NCBI GenBank assembly: GCA_019279435.1
Contig: JAAALK010000289.1
Span: forward strand, 52,765,164 to 52,829,163
Length of the DNA: 64,000 nt
Reading direction: 5' to 3'
From: Zizania palustris
Lineage: Eukaryota > Streptophyta > Magnoliopsida > Poales > Poaceae
Shown here: piece by piece, positions 43,869 to 55,604 of the stretch
How the letters are laid out: each line of letters begins with the position of its first letter
How positions within the stretch are numbered: position 1 is the first letter of the stretch
Notes under the pieces: generated by a model
What the model was told of the DNA's origin: nothing
Database searches by the model: none
Seen by the model: the letters and a program-made list of their open reading frames with translations, nothing else
Translations under genes and position numbers: made by a program

Positions 43869-46064
43869 TGTAGGACCGAAAGTAGCGACCAGAGGGGGGG
43901 TGAATGGGCACCTAAAAATTCTTTCGAATAGATGGCCTGCTCCCAACACCCAATGCTCCTCAAAAGACTTAGCAGCAAAACGTAAACAGATTGCCAAAGC
44001 CTAAAAATATCTAGCCTAGAAACGACCGGTGTCCTAGACGAAGAAACACCAATATAGTGCTAATAGGCATAAAAACAAGGCAATTAAAACATGGCCAGAT
44101 TAAAGTACTCGGAAATAAACAATCACAGCAAAAACTCTGAGTGTACGTTAAAAGGAGATGAGAGATTACTGTTCAGAATTTTTCTCCTGTTCGAAACTTG
44201 ACGAAGCCTGCAATGCCGAAGCCTGTAGATGACGAAGCCTGCTTCGAGGTGTGCAGTGTCAAAACCTGCTTCGAAGTATGTAGTGATGAAGCTTGTAGTG
44301 TCAAAGCCTGCTTTGACGTTGACGTGCGAAGGCTGACGGAGTCGAGACTAGTTCGGAGTGTTCGTGAGAAGCCTGAGGCTGACGAAGTGAACCGCAAACT
44401 ATGGAAGCTTGAACATTCAGGAATCACCAAACAACACTTCGAAACCCACAGAATTCGAAGCTAAAGGCAGGACTTCGAACTGTGCACTTTGAAGAAGCAG
44501 TGTACAGGATAAGTTGGCGAAGTCTGTTCTTGCTGACTAAGTATACTTCGAACAAAAAAACTTCGAACAAGTGCAAAAAGAACCAGCGAGGTATACTTAG
44601 CAGTACTTCGAAACAAGCACTACTCAGCGAAGTATGCTATACTGCAGCAAAGTACACTATACCTTCGAGACTTTGCCAAAGTGCACTATGTAACCGAGGG
44701 TACTTCGCACAGCCGAAGGTCACATGCCAAAACTCCGTGGGCAGACAGCGAAGCACCTACGAAAGATATCGAACGAATCCTATACTCCGAAATGAAACAC
44801 TTCGAAGTCCTGAACACAGATCCTAAAGCTCCGAAGTATGCAGACTTCGCGTACAAATCCTAAGTTTTTCGGAGTACATTGAACGGACTTCGTCAGGAGC
44901 TTCTCGTGCAGAAAAAAATAACACAGCCGCAGCACACGCCAAAACCTGCGAAGCTACTTGTGCTAGCTACTCTAGGTACTCAACAACTCTGCGTAAAGGA
45001 AAAACAGGCCTACTGCAAGAACTGTAGACTAGAACTAGAATGCCTAGGGAGCAGCAAACTGCACAGCAGTGCTACTTCTGCACCCTAGCATCTAGGCAAT
45101 GAATAACCAGAGAACTTCCTGCAGTCTATGAACACAGAGAATAAGACCTAAAGACAACTAGCTGCCTTAGCTAAAAATGATTCCTTCGCAGAAACAGATG
45201 GAAGACCCATGTTGTAGCAAAAACTCATGGAAAACATAACCAGAGGAGAAATGCACGCAAATCGATGCAATAAAAACACACAAACGCAGCACGCTGAATG
45301 ATGGAGACAGGGAGAATAAAATCTCACGAACTCATGAAGAATAGAAAATGCTTGCGGCGGCGGCGCACACGAACAGGAGCAGGAGGAAGACACCAAAAAG
45401 TGACCCAATCTCTTTGATTAGAAAAGTAATTTCTAAAAGGGTGACCTAACCCTAGGGATTGGGGCCCTATTTATAGGCAGCCCAATAGCCTAGGAATATT
45501 CCCCCAGACCCTTAGGGTTTTTTACAGCCGTTGAAATAAATTGACAAGACCAAACTGCTCTCAGGATATTTTTACAGACTCAACTGACTAACTGTGGGCC
45601 TAAGGACAAAATAGTAAACTCCTATTTACAGATGACTTATCCGGAAGCGGAGCTTTCGTAGCGACTACGGTTTCACTTCAGGACGGTCCGATCCAAGATC
45701 AGCGGTCGTCAGTTTTGCACCGAAACTGACAAAACGTCCACCGACTTTGCACCAGGTACCCGGATTGGGCCGGCCCAATTCCGCAGCTATTTCATCCCGG
45801 CAATCACTCGCCACCCGTGTACCTAAGTCAATCCTGGTCAACAGCCTAGTGGATCCTCTACTGCTCCTAGCCCATGTACCCGGATTGGGCCAGCCCGACT
45901 TCACGGCCCCTCTGCCAGACAGTCGCTCGCTGCCCGTGTACCTGAGTCACACGCGGCACAGACGCAACATGTCTTCTCCTTTCTTCAGTCCTCTTTGACT
46001 ACCATTGACAATGACTCATCACATCTAGAGCCATGAGGCCCACGCTCTTCAGCATGGCTCCTCA
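43869..46064 (-). repeat. Complete Copia LTR (5' LTR of B)
   Basis: 2,196 bp. It is the parent form for the fragments at 22783 and 26543. Minus-strand TATAAATA lies at 45475-45468. The right end GGCTCCTCA is followed by CCCCA. Confidence 0.9.
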
Positions 46065-47931
46065 CCCCAGCCACCGGAGCCACGTCGGCAGAAACGGCCC
46101 CTGCCACCGGGGCCGGGGTGTCTAGTGGAGCCAAGGTGTCCATTGGAACCGCAACTCCAGAAGAAGCTGGAGCTTCGTGTGCAGCCGGGGCTTCGTCGCC
46201 CCTCGATGTACCTGCAGTATCAAGGTATTTGGTGAACATTTATGAGTAAAAATTGTTGCAGGAATCGACTGAGGCAAAAGATTTGAAGTGTACCTTCGGA
46301 GGCACTGTGAGGTAAAATCGTCGGGTCCTCCAGGACTTCGTACATCCGGAGGATCTCATCAAGGTTGTCCCTCGAAGTCCTCTCCAGTGTAGTCGCCGCT
46401 GGAGCCTCAACCTCCGCAGTGATCACCCCAGCTATGGGTGAGTCGGGGGCGATGGTCTCTGGCTCCGAGCTTAAGATAGCAGCCACGAGAGTATGTGCCG
46501 TGTCTACCTCCACAGCCTCTCGAGCAGAAGCTTCGGTTGGGACCCCTGCTGCGTCTTCGTCGCCCTCTAGGAGGTAGTTCTCGAAGTGCTTCGCCAATTG
46601 GGCATCGAAGCCCTTGCTCCCGGACTCCTCCGAAGCCGAGCTCCGAATGCCCAAGGACGAAGTGGACGAAGCAGGGGTCAGTTGAGGAGGGATCTTCACC
46701 ACCTTCTTCTTCTTGGTGGGGGTCTTGTCGGCCTTCTTCGGAGGCTCGGCGATGGTTTTCCTCTTCCGAGGGACCGCTCCGGCCGAGTTAAAATCTGGCA
46801 GCGGAGGAGGCACCATCCTGAGGGCTCCCCACACCCTGTTGGAGCGCTCCCAACTCCCCACCAACTCCATCCTCTTCTTCCTTTCAGCCACCGTAAGGGC
46901 TCCGAGGACCTGTTCGGTGGCCCGTGCTATCTGCTCCGGGGCTAACGCCAGTGGAGCCGCTAAAAAAAGGGTAACATATTATAAGTATGTTATTTTTGCC
47001 ATCTAACATATTATTGCAGGAGAGTCAAAGTCTTACCTAGAGTTCAGAGCTCACTCTCCGAAGCTTGTTGAAACACTATCGGCTAGTTTGCCCCGAGGGG
47101 TGGAATTCGAAGAGCAATGAACTCTTCGGCAAGATCGCGCATACTCATGCGGCTGGCCACCGAAGTCAGTAGCCCTAGCCGCGTTGAGAGCAGGCGAGGG
47201 TTCGGGGCAACCTCCGCCTCCTTCCGGAACCAGATCTCTTGAAGGGGTCCAGCGAGAGGGGAGTCCTCTCCAACCTCGGAGTAGAACCATCGGAGGATCC
47301 AGTTAGTGTACCATCGGTCGTTGATGGCCTTCACCGAAAAATGTTGGGCGTGCTCCCTCCGCAGCTGAAAGTTGACACTGCCGAAGGCTGTTATCACCTT
47401 GGTGTCCTCGGGGCCATCTTGCGGCTTCGGCTGGCAGATGGCTTCGTGGGTGGCGGCGAAGACCTTCGATCACCCCTCGCACCCTTCGGCCCAAAGCGCC
47501 CATTCAAAGACTGCCAGGCAAGCGATGGCATTGGGAGACAGCTAGGGCAAGGTGATGTGGAACATGTCCAGTATCTCGGATAAGAAGTCGATAGCCGGAA
47601 GCCCCAGGCCTTCTTCGAAGAAGGCCTTGAAGACCACGACCTCTCCGCTCTGTGGCCGCGGATTTGATTCCGGTCCGGGGACTCGAGTCCTCATTCCGGT
47701 CCCCAGCTTCCCTTCCACGGCCTCTTCAATGGATTCTGCAGTGCTTGTAGATTGGCTGATGAGGAAACTTTGGGGGATCTTCTTCTTGGATGGCGGGCGG
47801 AACTCCCAGGGGTTCTTGGGCCAGGCGTCGCCCGGAGCTCCCGCAATTGCTGCTACGGCTGAAGCTTCCCACGCTTGCCTCTGCACCAGGGTGCCCACCG
47901 CCGTCGGCACGGTGTGGCTAGTCCTCACCAT
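46065..47931 (-). pseudogene. Antisense gene of Gypsy E, N-terminal exons (gypsy-type transposase_28-like domain)
   Basis: The likely start is the ATG at 47931 (MVRTSHTVPTAVG). One frame runs to about 47083 with a TAG at 47542 and a TGA near 47476. It includes EGLGLPAIDFLSEILDMFHI and INDRWYTNWILRWFYSEVGE, which resemble the 'putative gypsy type transposon' domain (PF04195) found in grass antisense genes. A donor near 47034 and an acceptor near 46962 lead to exon 2, with the Lys-rich PKKADKTPTKKKKVVK, a likely nuclear signal. A third exon starts near 46213 and is cut by the Copia composite. The molecular role is unknown. Confidence 0.65.
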
Positions 47932-48427
47932 GGCTTGGTGACTCGGGGAGTTGTGAGAATTGGAGGTTGAAGAAAGTGAGTTGCGGATGCTAGGCACGGT
48001 AAAAAGTTCTGGGTAAATTCCAATCCCCTTTTTATAACCGTCCGCTAGTTGCTGTGCTTCGATTGCATTCACACTGCAGGTTCGACTTCCGTCGCTGGTA
48101 GGTGGGCCCAGGGAGTGAAACGGTGTCAGTCCACCGTAAATTTTGACCGTTACCTTTTATAGAGCGTAACGGCTACTTGCATAGTAACGGTTCTAATCAA
48201 ACGGTTCTTCATGACGTTTGGACTTCGTAACGGTTCTCTTTCCCACAAAGCATTCACACGATGGTTGGGGACTCGAAACCGTGGTCCGAACACCTCGGAT
48301 CAAAGACCCTCCGAAAGACTGTAATGTGTTCAACTTTCTCTAAGTCTCAGAATATGAAAATGTTCCTTGCGTATACTGCCTCCCTTCTATACAGGTCAAA
48401 TTCAGAGAGGCGTATTCGAGGGGCTAC
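47932..48427. other. Antisense promoter region and 3' end of Gypsy E
   Basis: Non-coding. It should hold the promoter and 5' UTR of the antisense gene on the minus strand and, on the plus strand, the PPT (GAGGGGCTAC) just before the 3' LTR. Confidence 0.45.
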
Positions 48428-48892
48428 TGTTGGGGGAAAATGCTTCATGTTTAGGACTTAGAGATTAACAATTCAAAAGGACTTATCAGCTTTGGAGCTG
48501 AGGGGCTCATGCTCGAAGGTGGGGGAGTCGTGAAGCCAAAGGGTGCTTCGATCTACGATCCGAAGGAACCCTCCGCAAGATATGAGGCTTCAGAGCCAAA
48601 CGACATGATTGATAAGATGTTTGTCTTATCTACTTGCTTTGGGTACCGAATAGTTTCCACTATGTCGGTTGTAATCAAGGGGTAAATAGGTCTTTTCCTT
48701 AGACGTTTTGCCTATAAATACCCCCCTCCTTACCCTGTAATAAGGATTGAATACTCAGCTATTCTAATACACATATTCGGACTACTTAAGCTATTATCCA
48801 TTCGGAGGCTTGAGATAGTTCTTAAACACGAACTCACTGTTTGTCTGTTCTTGATCCCAGAGAACCTGTTAGCGTAATCTTTTACGCCAACA
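48428..48892 (+). repeat. 3' LTR of Gypsy E
   Basis: TGTTGGGGG...CCAACA, 465 bp, the partner of 13874-14369. Confidence 0.92.
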
Positions 48893-50292
48893 GTAACTTT
48901 CAGGGTACTTTCGTACCCCCAATGTCTATAGGAAGTCTTTTCCAGGTGAAGCAGCTGCCCGGAGAGACTTTAAGACAATTTTTTAGGCGCTTCGCCCATA
49001 CGAAATCGCAAATTCGAGGGCTGACTACATCCTCTGTAGTTGATGTAGCTCGAGAGGGAGTTACCCATGTGGGCCTCCTTGATAAACTTCATCGGAAACA
49101 AATATCTTCCGTTGCTCAGTTGATGTCTTATTTCGAAGAGTATGCAAGGTCAGAAGAAGGGTGGCTTCGGAGAACTGCCTCAACTCCATCAATCCTGCAA
49201 GAAGTCAAGTTGGAAGTGAAGACTTCAACACCTTCGCAGGGGCCTAACTTTGAAGTTCAGCATGACAGGCGTCGGGGGCAAAAGCATCCTCGTTCAGAAG
49301 TCTTGAGCATTGCACCTCCACAGAAATTTGCCCCTAAGACTTCGCAAGCTTCGGGATGCAAGACTAGCGGCTGGAGGCCGCCAGGGAAGCCGGCTGGCAA
49401 AGCCCAGACCTTCTTCTGCCGCGTCCATGGTGAGAATCGAAGTCACGCAACTGATGCGTGTAAGTCTATACTCGCTTTAAGAGGCGAGTACCTTGAAAGA
49501 ACCTCCGGTCGAGGCACTACTGACCGAGTTCCTTCCGAGGTGCGTCCAGAGCCTGTCCAGGCTGTGGCATGTATAGAAAATTTCGACCCTGCAAGGCAAC
49601 CTCCAGTGGTCAATATTATGCCACCTCCAAAGCAGGAAGATGGTCAAGATCGAGGGAAAAGAGTAGTCCTCCCCATTTCCGGAGGAGGGACTCTTGGTAG
49701 TATGTCGAAGAGGCAGAGAAGAGAATATGTCTGAGAAGTGGGTCATATCGGAACTTCTTCATCTGCAGCTGCCATGCCTGAATGGTCCCATGTGCCGATA
49801 TCTTTTTCCACATATGATGCAGTTGGCATAAAGTTTCCGTATGCAGATCCACTTGTCATCACTACCGACATAGCATGGACTGAAGTCCGGAGAGTACTGA
49901 TTGACGGAGGGAGATCAGCAGATATTATCTTCGTCCAAGCCTTTGATCAGCTCTGTATCTCCAGGAAGCATCTTCTCCCAGCAGCTCGTCCTTTGCAAGG
50001 CTTTGCAGGACGCCCTCTCAATGCCCTCGCCCAAATAGGCCTGGAGGTCACTTTCGCAGAGGGGCTACTGGCCAGGACGGAGGAGGTGATTTTTGATGTT
50101 TTTGATGCCCCGTATGCATATAATGTTATCTTCGGGAGGGGCATGTTGAATAAGTTCGGAGCTGTGGCACATCATAATTATTTATGTATGAAAATGCCCA
50201 CACAAGCGGGAGTGCTCACTGTTTTTGGAGATCAGGCCACTGCGCGAAGAGCGGAATATGGTCATGCCCCCCTCTTGACCCGAGACAAGTGA
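48893..50292 (+). pseudogene. Gypsy D gag (3' part) and protease
   Basis: Resumes the frame broken at 13873 (FQGTFVPPMSIGSLFQVKQL). It holds the Cys/His motif CRVHGENRSHATDAC and the stretch RGKRVVLPISGGGTLG. A TGA at 49732-49734 stands where E has Arg. The protease motif RRVLIDGGRSADIIF follows; the second Ser of the E motif is Arg here. The frame is lost near 50265 through a small deletion and continues in another frame to about 50408. The product is not functional. Confidence 0.85.
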
Positions 50293-52096
50293 ACAACGTG
50301 CAAGGCAACCCGGAGGATATCTCCGCTTCAGGTGAACCTTCGAAGAAGTCCTTCCCAAGGCCAAGCCCCGAAGGAGAGATTGTAACGAAGGTTATTGTCA
50401 AAGATGGCTAAGACTATTCATTTCAGTTCGGCAAGAATTTGCCCCCAGAAGTCGCTACTGCGGTAGGAAAAGTAGTTGAAGAAAATTTAGATGTCTTTGC
50501 ATGGTCTGATGAGGACATTATCGGAGTCAGTCGGGATATTATTAAGCATAGTATGAAGGAATTTTGTTAGGACTTCGAAAGGCACGTGCTTTGGGGGCTA
50601 CAAGAGTTGTTATTAAAACAGATTCTCAAATTGTAGCAGGGCATGTGGATAAGAGTTTTCAAGTTCGTCATCCACAACTTGCAAAATATTTAGAAGAGAT
50701 CCGTAAGATTGATGCAACATTTAAAGGGATTTCCATTCGAAGTGTACCCAGAGCTCAAAATATGCATGCTGATACCTTGGCAAAAGCTACAACCGGAGCT
50801 ATGGACATTCCAGAAGAAGCTTTTTACGAAGAGCTCAATTCACCTTCGGTAACACAGATCCCTTATGCGGAAGTTCTTTGCATTCCAAGTACAGATTGGC
50901 GGAGTTTAATTATGGAATTGCTGCAAGGAGAAGCAAATTTACCTGAAGGGCCACAACTTTTGAGGTTAAAGCTCAGAATTCGAAATTATCATATAATCAA
51001 CGGTATTCTGTACAAGGTCGGAGTATGTTCCCCTCTGCTCCGATGTATATCTCAAGCCGAAGGTCAGGAGATTCTCCGATAAATTCATGAAGGACTTTGT
51101 GGTAGTCATCTGCCCCCCTGAGCTTTGGCAGGAAAAACACTTCGCCAGGGGCTTTATTGGCCTACAATAGTAGCTGGTGCGGAGAGCCTAGTCCGCACGT
51201 GCCAAGGTTGTCAATGGATGGGAAGAAGAAGTCATCGTCCGCCAACAAATCTTCAAGTAATTGCCCCAGTGTGGCCCATGGCCAGATGGGGCATGGACCT
51301 TATTGGCCCCTTCTTAGTAGCAAAAAGAAATTTAAAATTCGCAGTGGTAGCAATTGAGTATTTTTCCAAGTGGGTTGAAGCAGAGCCCCTCACAGCTATC
51401 ACTTCGAATAATGTACAAAACATTTTCTGGAAATGTATTATATGCCGGTTCGGAGTGCCTCGGCAGCTCACAGTTGCCAATGGGACACAGTTTGATGCAG
51501 AGCCCTTCAGGAAGTTTTGTGAAGATCTTAGCATACAAATATGCTTCGCTGCAGTGCGCCATCCTCAGTCTAACAGAGCTGTTGAAAGAGCCAATGGTAA
51601 TATCTTGTCAGGGTTGAATCGAAGAATAGTAGGATTGGCAAAAGGACTGTGGACTGAAGATCTCCCAAAGATTTTATGGTCCATTCGGACCACTCAAACA
51701 AGGTCCACAGGTTTCACTCCTTTCAGACTATTATTCGGAGATGAAGCTATGATGCCAACGGAGCTTAAAGGAGGATCCCTTCGCAGCACCGAACCAGAAA
51801 GGCAAACATCGCTTGATTTAACAGAAGAAACAAGACTTCGAGTTGTCGCCAATTTGTCAAAGTATCAGCAGAAGACGAAGACTTGGTTTGACCCGAAGGT
51901 TAAGCTTAATGAACTTAAGCCGGGTCATCTGGTTTTGTGAAGCATTATAGCACCAGGGAAATTAGGAAATAAGTGGGAAGGTCCATACATTATTCTCCGC
52001 TTAGGACGCCCTGGTTCTTTTAAGTTAGCTAATTTAGAAGGCGAAGAGTTAAAGCATGCCTGGCATGCGGAGCACTTAAAGCGATATTTCGCATAG
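50293..52096 (+). pseudogene. Gypsy D RNase H and integrase; RT deleted
   Basis: After FAWSDEDIIGVSRDIIKH at about 50547 the sequence jumps to YEGILLGLRKARALG. Compared with E, about 1.45 kb holding all of RT and the start of RNase H is gone. The second RNase H, the integrase HHCC start, core (WGMDLIGPF, QLTVANGTQF) and C-terminal domain are clear, ending at TAG 52094-52096. Stops at 51080, 51118 and 51938 interrupt it. The core reads VANG where E reads VDNG, so a catalytic Asp is lost. Confidence 0.85.
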
Positions 52097-52305
52097 GGGC
52101 TCCTTGTAATCATATGTAAACACCTTCTGAATTAATAAAACTCATGGTTCAGATAATGCCTACCTTTCAAACACTTCCTACTTCTAGTGGATGCACTGGA
52201 AGAACGAAGTTGGTTGTGAGGAAAGTGTCATTCATTTGAACCAAATTTTCGGACTTCGAACCACTCGTTCGAAGCTTCCGACGAGGTGGGAAAGTCACTG
52301 AAAAA

Positions 52306-52540
52306 CGGATTCCAAGCCACTGGCTTGAAAGCATCCGTAAAAAGAGTCGAAGGAGACCAAATAATGCGGATTCCAAGCTCTGGCTTGAAAGCATCCGTAA
52401 AAAGAGTCCAAGGAGACCACTGCGAATTCCATACCACCGGTTTGATAGCATTCGCAAAAGAGCCGAAGGAGGCCAAACAGAACAGAATTAGAGCTAATAC
52501 GCTTCGAATATCTGTAAAAAGAGTCCAAGGTGACCAATCT
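52306..52540 (+). repeat. Tandem repeat array of Gypsy D
   Basis: Units of about 56-61 bp start at 52306, 52367 and 52423 (CGGATTCCAAGC...GCATCCGTAAAAAGAGTC). Weaker copies run to about 52540. The core resembles the 116-bp unit of E in the same position after pol. Confidence 0.75.
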
Positions 52541-52843
52541 TTTTGGATGCTAAGGTGTCCGGAAAATCTGTCCGAAGTGATTACTTTCAAACAAAGGTAC
52601 TAAGTTACCAGTTTTCATACTTCAAGCAATCGAAGCCATTTTGTGAGATTTTAATTAATCTCTAAGTTGCTAAGGAGCTCTGAGACTCCAAAATTGTACT
52701 GTCTTTTTCTTTGCGCATAACCATTTTCGACTATACTTCGAAGTTGCTTACGCACAAAGAGGGGATGGGAAGTATGGAGACAATTTTGAAATCTTTATCT
52801 TTATTATTCGAACAGATTGCATTACATTACGAAAAATCTGTGT

Positions 52844-55600
52844 CTATACCAAGAAGGAATCGAAGACCCCTTCGATCTCTAGAGCTACCACTAAAGCCGG
52901 AACGACTAGTTCTAGAGCCGAGAGTCCTGATAACCTTACGTTTAATTCTTCTCCCTCTCTTTGAAGCTCGAAAATCTTTTTGTTCCTGTTGAAGTTCAGC
53001 CCAAGTTCGAAGTTGCTCGGGGATTCTCTCCCAGCTTCAAAGTTCTTTAGGCTTCTTTCCTTGTTCTTCAGCAATACTCTCTTCTTCGTACCATTCAACG
53101 TCTTCAGAAGATGAGGCTTCCAAGTTAACTTTTTTCCTTCCTCTTTAATATAAGATAATATATCTTTAGATATTTCGGGCGCAATTGCACCGGAGCTCTC
53201 TCGAGGAATCAAAAATCGAGGTCGTTTGTGAAGTTTTAAGAGATCGAAGGTAGCCCATAGCAGGTGGAGTTCTTTAGTAACATTTAATACTTCGACATCA
53301 TCCATACGAGGTCGAGAAGCCTAAAAACACGATAAATACGTTTTCATTCATAATATATGAAAGCATAATTTTTACATATTCGAACCCCTAAACAAAACTA
53401 AACCTGCAGGTCCGGCGGAGGCTAGCTGCTCGAAGCTTGAGACCGAGCTTGTTTTTGGCGATGTCCTTCATCTATCCAAGCCTTGATCGCTGTTCGACCT
53501 TCGGCTCTCCATGAGGTTTGGAAGGCTTGCCAGGCTGCGGTCACATCCTCGGAAGGGTTTAGCAGTTGGTCGTCGTCGAAGGTAATGGGAGCCGCCCCCG
53601 AATCTAGTGCTACTGATAGCCCTAGATCCTCGTAGTAGCGAAGTACTCTGAGAGCAGCTACTTGGCCGGAAAGTTCTCCATACCGAATACCTGCCGTCTT
53701 CATCATCTTCGCTGCTCCTTGGATCATTTTTAGTCGTCACAGTAAGGGGACGTTGTCACACGAAGGTAGTGTCCAAAGAGTACCAAGTACTCTAAAACAC
53801 CTAAGAGATTATTCATGACCTCCGCAGCTACCTTCTCCGACTTCACTTTATCTTCAATTAAAACATCCCTTGACGAAGTTAGCTCATCTACCACAGAGGA
53901 TAGTCTAGCTGCCTCCGTAGCTAAAGAGTTTTTCTGGCTAAGCAGGTTGTTGGCTTCCTCCATGGCTTTAGTCTTCTCCTCTTGAAGCTTAACTAGTTTA
54001 GCCCCTACCATGGCATGTTCTGCCCGCATTTTCTCTATTTCAGCCTGAAGCACGATGTGTTCGGCTTCGAGCTTCTTATTTTTAGTCTCTAGACCAAGTC
54101 TAGCCCTCCTCTCCACTGCAACCATCTCGTCTAAGCTGGAGATTCGAATTTTGGAGCCTTCAAGACTCCTCTGGAGAGCAGTAATTCTCTCCTGAAGACG
54201 AAGGCTTCCTCGCTCATTCGAGATGGCTGCAGCTCGAGCCAAGACTATTTGCTGTGAAAATAAAAAGAAAGGTGAGGAATTATTCATAAGTTGAAATTAA
54301 TCTTGTTTTGCAGATACTTCATACCTGGTATGCTGCCCGTTCCAAGGCTGCATTCAGCTCCGAGCCCTCAGCTTCGCTAAGTATGGCTACTAAGTCCGTT
54401 TCCCTAACTTCACGGTTAGCTCGATCCAAAGGCTCGAGCAGGGCCCGAAGTCCGGTCCTTCGCTACAGAAAAAGAGCTAGGAGGGGGAGCATGGACAGAG
54501 CCCTTTGATCGTCTTCGTTCAGCGAAGGGTCAGAGCGCTGCGCTGCATCTTTGGAAACCTCGGTGGACTGGCCCCCTCCGTAGATTGACCTCTGTCTATT
54601 GATTCAGATGGAGTTAAAACATAGTTCGGAGCAAGAAAGGGGTCCATTTTGCCTTTACCTTTTCTAGGTCCCATTTGCGCAGCTTCTAGAACCGACCCAG
54701 AGATGTCGGGGTCCCAGGAGCAGTATTCACGGGAGGAGTCACCTCCATGGGAACGGACCCTGCCAAAACAAAGGTATTATATATTGCATAATTTTGCAGG
54801 GTGAAGAAAAGGCGGTTCAAGTGAAGTTTACCTCCGAAGTCCTATCGGCGGATGAGTACGGGGCTACTCGGCGGGTCGAAGGCCACTTCGAAGTCGTCAT
54901 CAGACTCAAAGTTTGGAACCAAAGGGTTGACTGTTGGAGCCTCCCTTGGAGCCACATCTACCACTTCGTCCGGAATCGAAGCTTGTTCAGCTGTATCTTC
55001 GGCTCCGCCTTCAGTAACAAGGGCTTCTTGATGCGGCAAGTCAGGCTGGACGCTTGAGGTCCCGGCCTATTCGGAGCTACCTGGAGCATCTGGCACGTTA
55101 GCTGCGTCGCCAGTGTCTTCAACGACATTTGCCTGTGCTTCATCTTCGGTAATTAGGTCCACGAGGACCCTTTGCATTTCTCTAACTCCCTCATCTTCAG
55201 ATGAATCGGAGGGCGAAGCCACAGGTCTTGAAGGAGCCACATTCTTCGGCTTTCGGGCTAGTTTTTTCACTAGGGTCTTGGCCAGAGCCGAAGTCCCAGC
55301 ATCCGCTTTCCTCTTCTTCGGCCCTTGCTCAGAAGGCACCCAGTCGGGAAGAGGGGGGCTGCAACTCCGAGTACGCTCCATACTCGGTTGAGTCACTCCC
55401 AACTACCCACTAGCTTTGTTCTCCACTCTTTTTCGGCCGGAGTTGGAGCTCCCAGAATCTTCTCCGAAGCTCGAACAACTTGCTCCGAAGTCATAGGGGC
55501 TTAAGAAGCTGAAAGATAAGTTTGCATTAGTCATTTCATCAAACAATCGTATATAAAACATGTTTTTCAAAGCTACCTGCAGGGCTCGGGTTCGAAGAAA
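52844..55600 (-). pseudogene. Antisense gene of Gypsy D, C-terminal two thirds
   Basis: Minus-strand exons are collinear with E. An acidic/basic exon spans 55402-55067 (GPKKRKADAGTSALAK, a likely nuclear signal). A coiled coil spans 54287-53730 (IVLARAAAISNERGSLRLQE, with long heptads). An exon at 53727-53422 contains WRAEGRTAIKAWIDEGHRQK. A last exon runs from about 53305 to 52844 with MDDVEVLNVTKELHLLWATF and ends in a Leu/Ser-rich tail. The 5' part with the PF04195-like domain is missing because Gypsy F joins at about 55600. Similarity to E is at the protein level, with many third-base differences. Confidence 0.65.
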
Positions 55601-55604
55601 TTTT

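Larger units (their letters stand above)
22783..46064 (-). mobile_element. Minus-strand Copia composite (LTR - C - LTR fragment - B - LTR) with nested element A
   Basis: The composite is bounded by Copia LTRs and flanked by CCCCG (22778-22782) and CCCCA (46065-46069), a near-perfect 5-bp duplication in the antisense gene of E. In plus-strand order it contains a truncated LTR (22783-24416), internal C (24417-26542), an LTR fragment (26543-26802), internal B (26803-31274 and 42557-43868, split by element A) and a complete LTR (43869-46064). The one duplication across two internal regions suggests a tandem recombinant rather than two insertions. SIRE/Maximus-like lineage is inferred from the size, the G-rich PPT and pol motifs. 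Confidence 0.75.
13874..48892 (+). mobile_element. Gypsy element E (Tat/Grande-like), full length, carrying a nested Copia composite
   Basis: Complete element with LTRs 13874-14369 and 48428-48892, primer site, gag-pol on the plus strand (14576-19909), a tandem repeat, and a spliced antisense gene before the 3' LTR. It sits in the gag of D, flanked by GTAAT (13869-13873) and GTAAC (48893-48897), a 5-bp duplication with one change. About 23.3 kb of its 35 kb is the later Copia composite. A pol followed by an antisense gene is the hallmark of the Tat/Grande/RIRE2 group; the exact family name is not asserted. Confidence 0.85.

Noticed and set aside
22783..46064. Reading the two Copia internal regions as two independent insertions
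   Set aside because: No second target duplication is visible at the middle LTR fragment, and the outer flanks match to 4 of 5 bases. The tandem-recombinant reading is simpler, though not proven.
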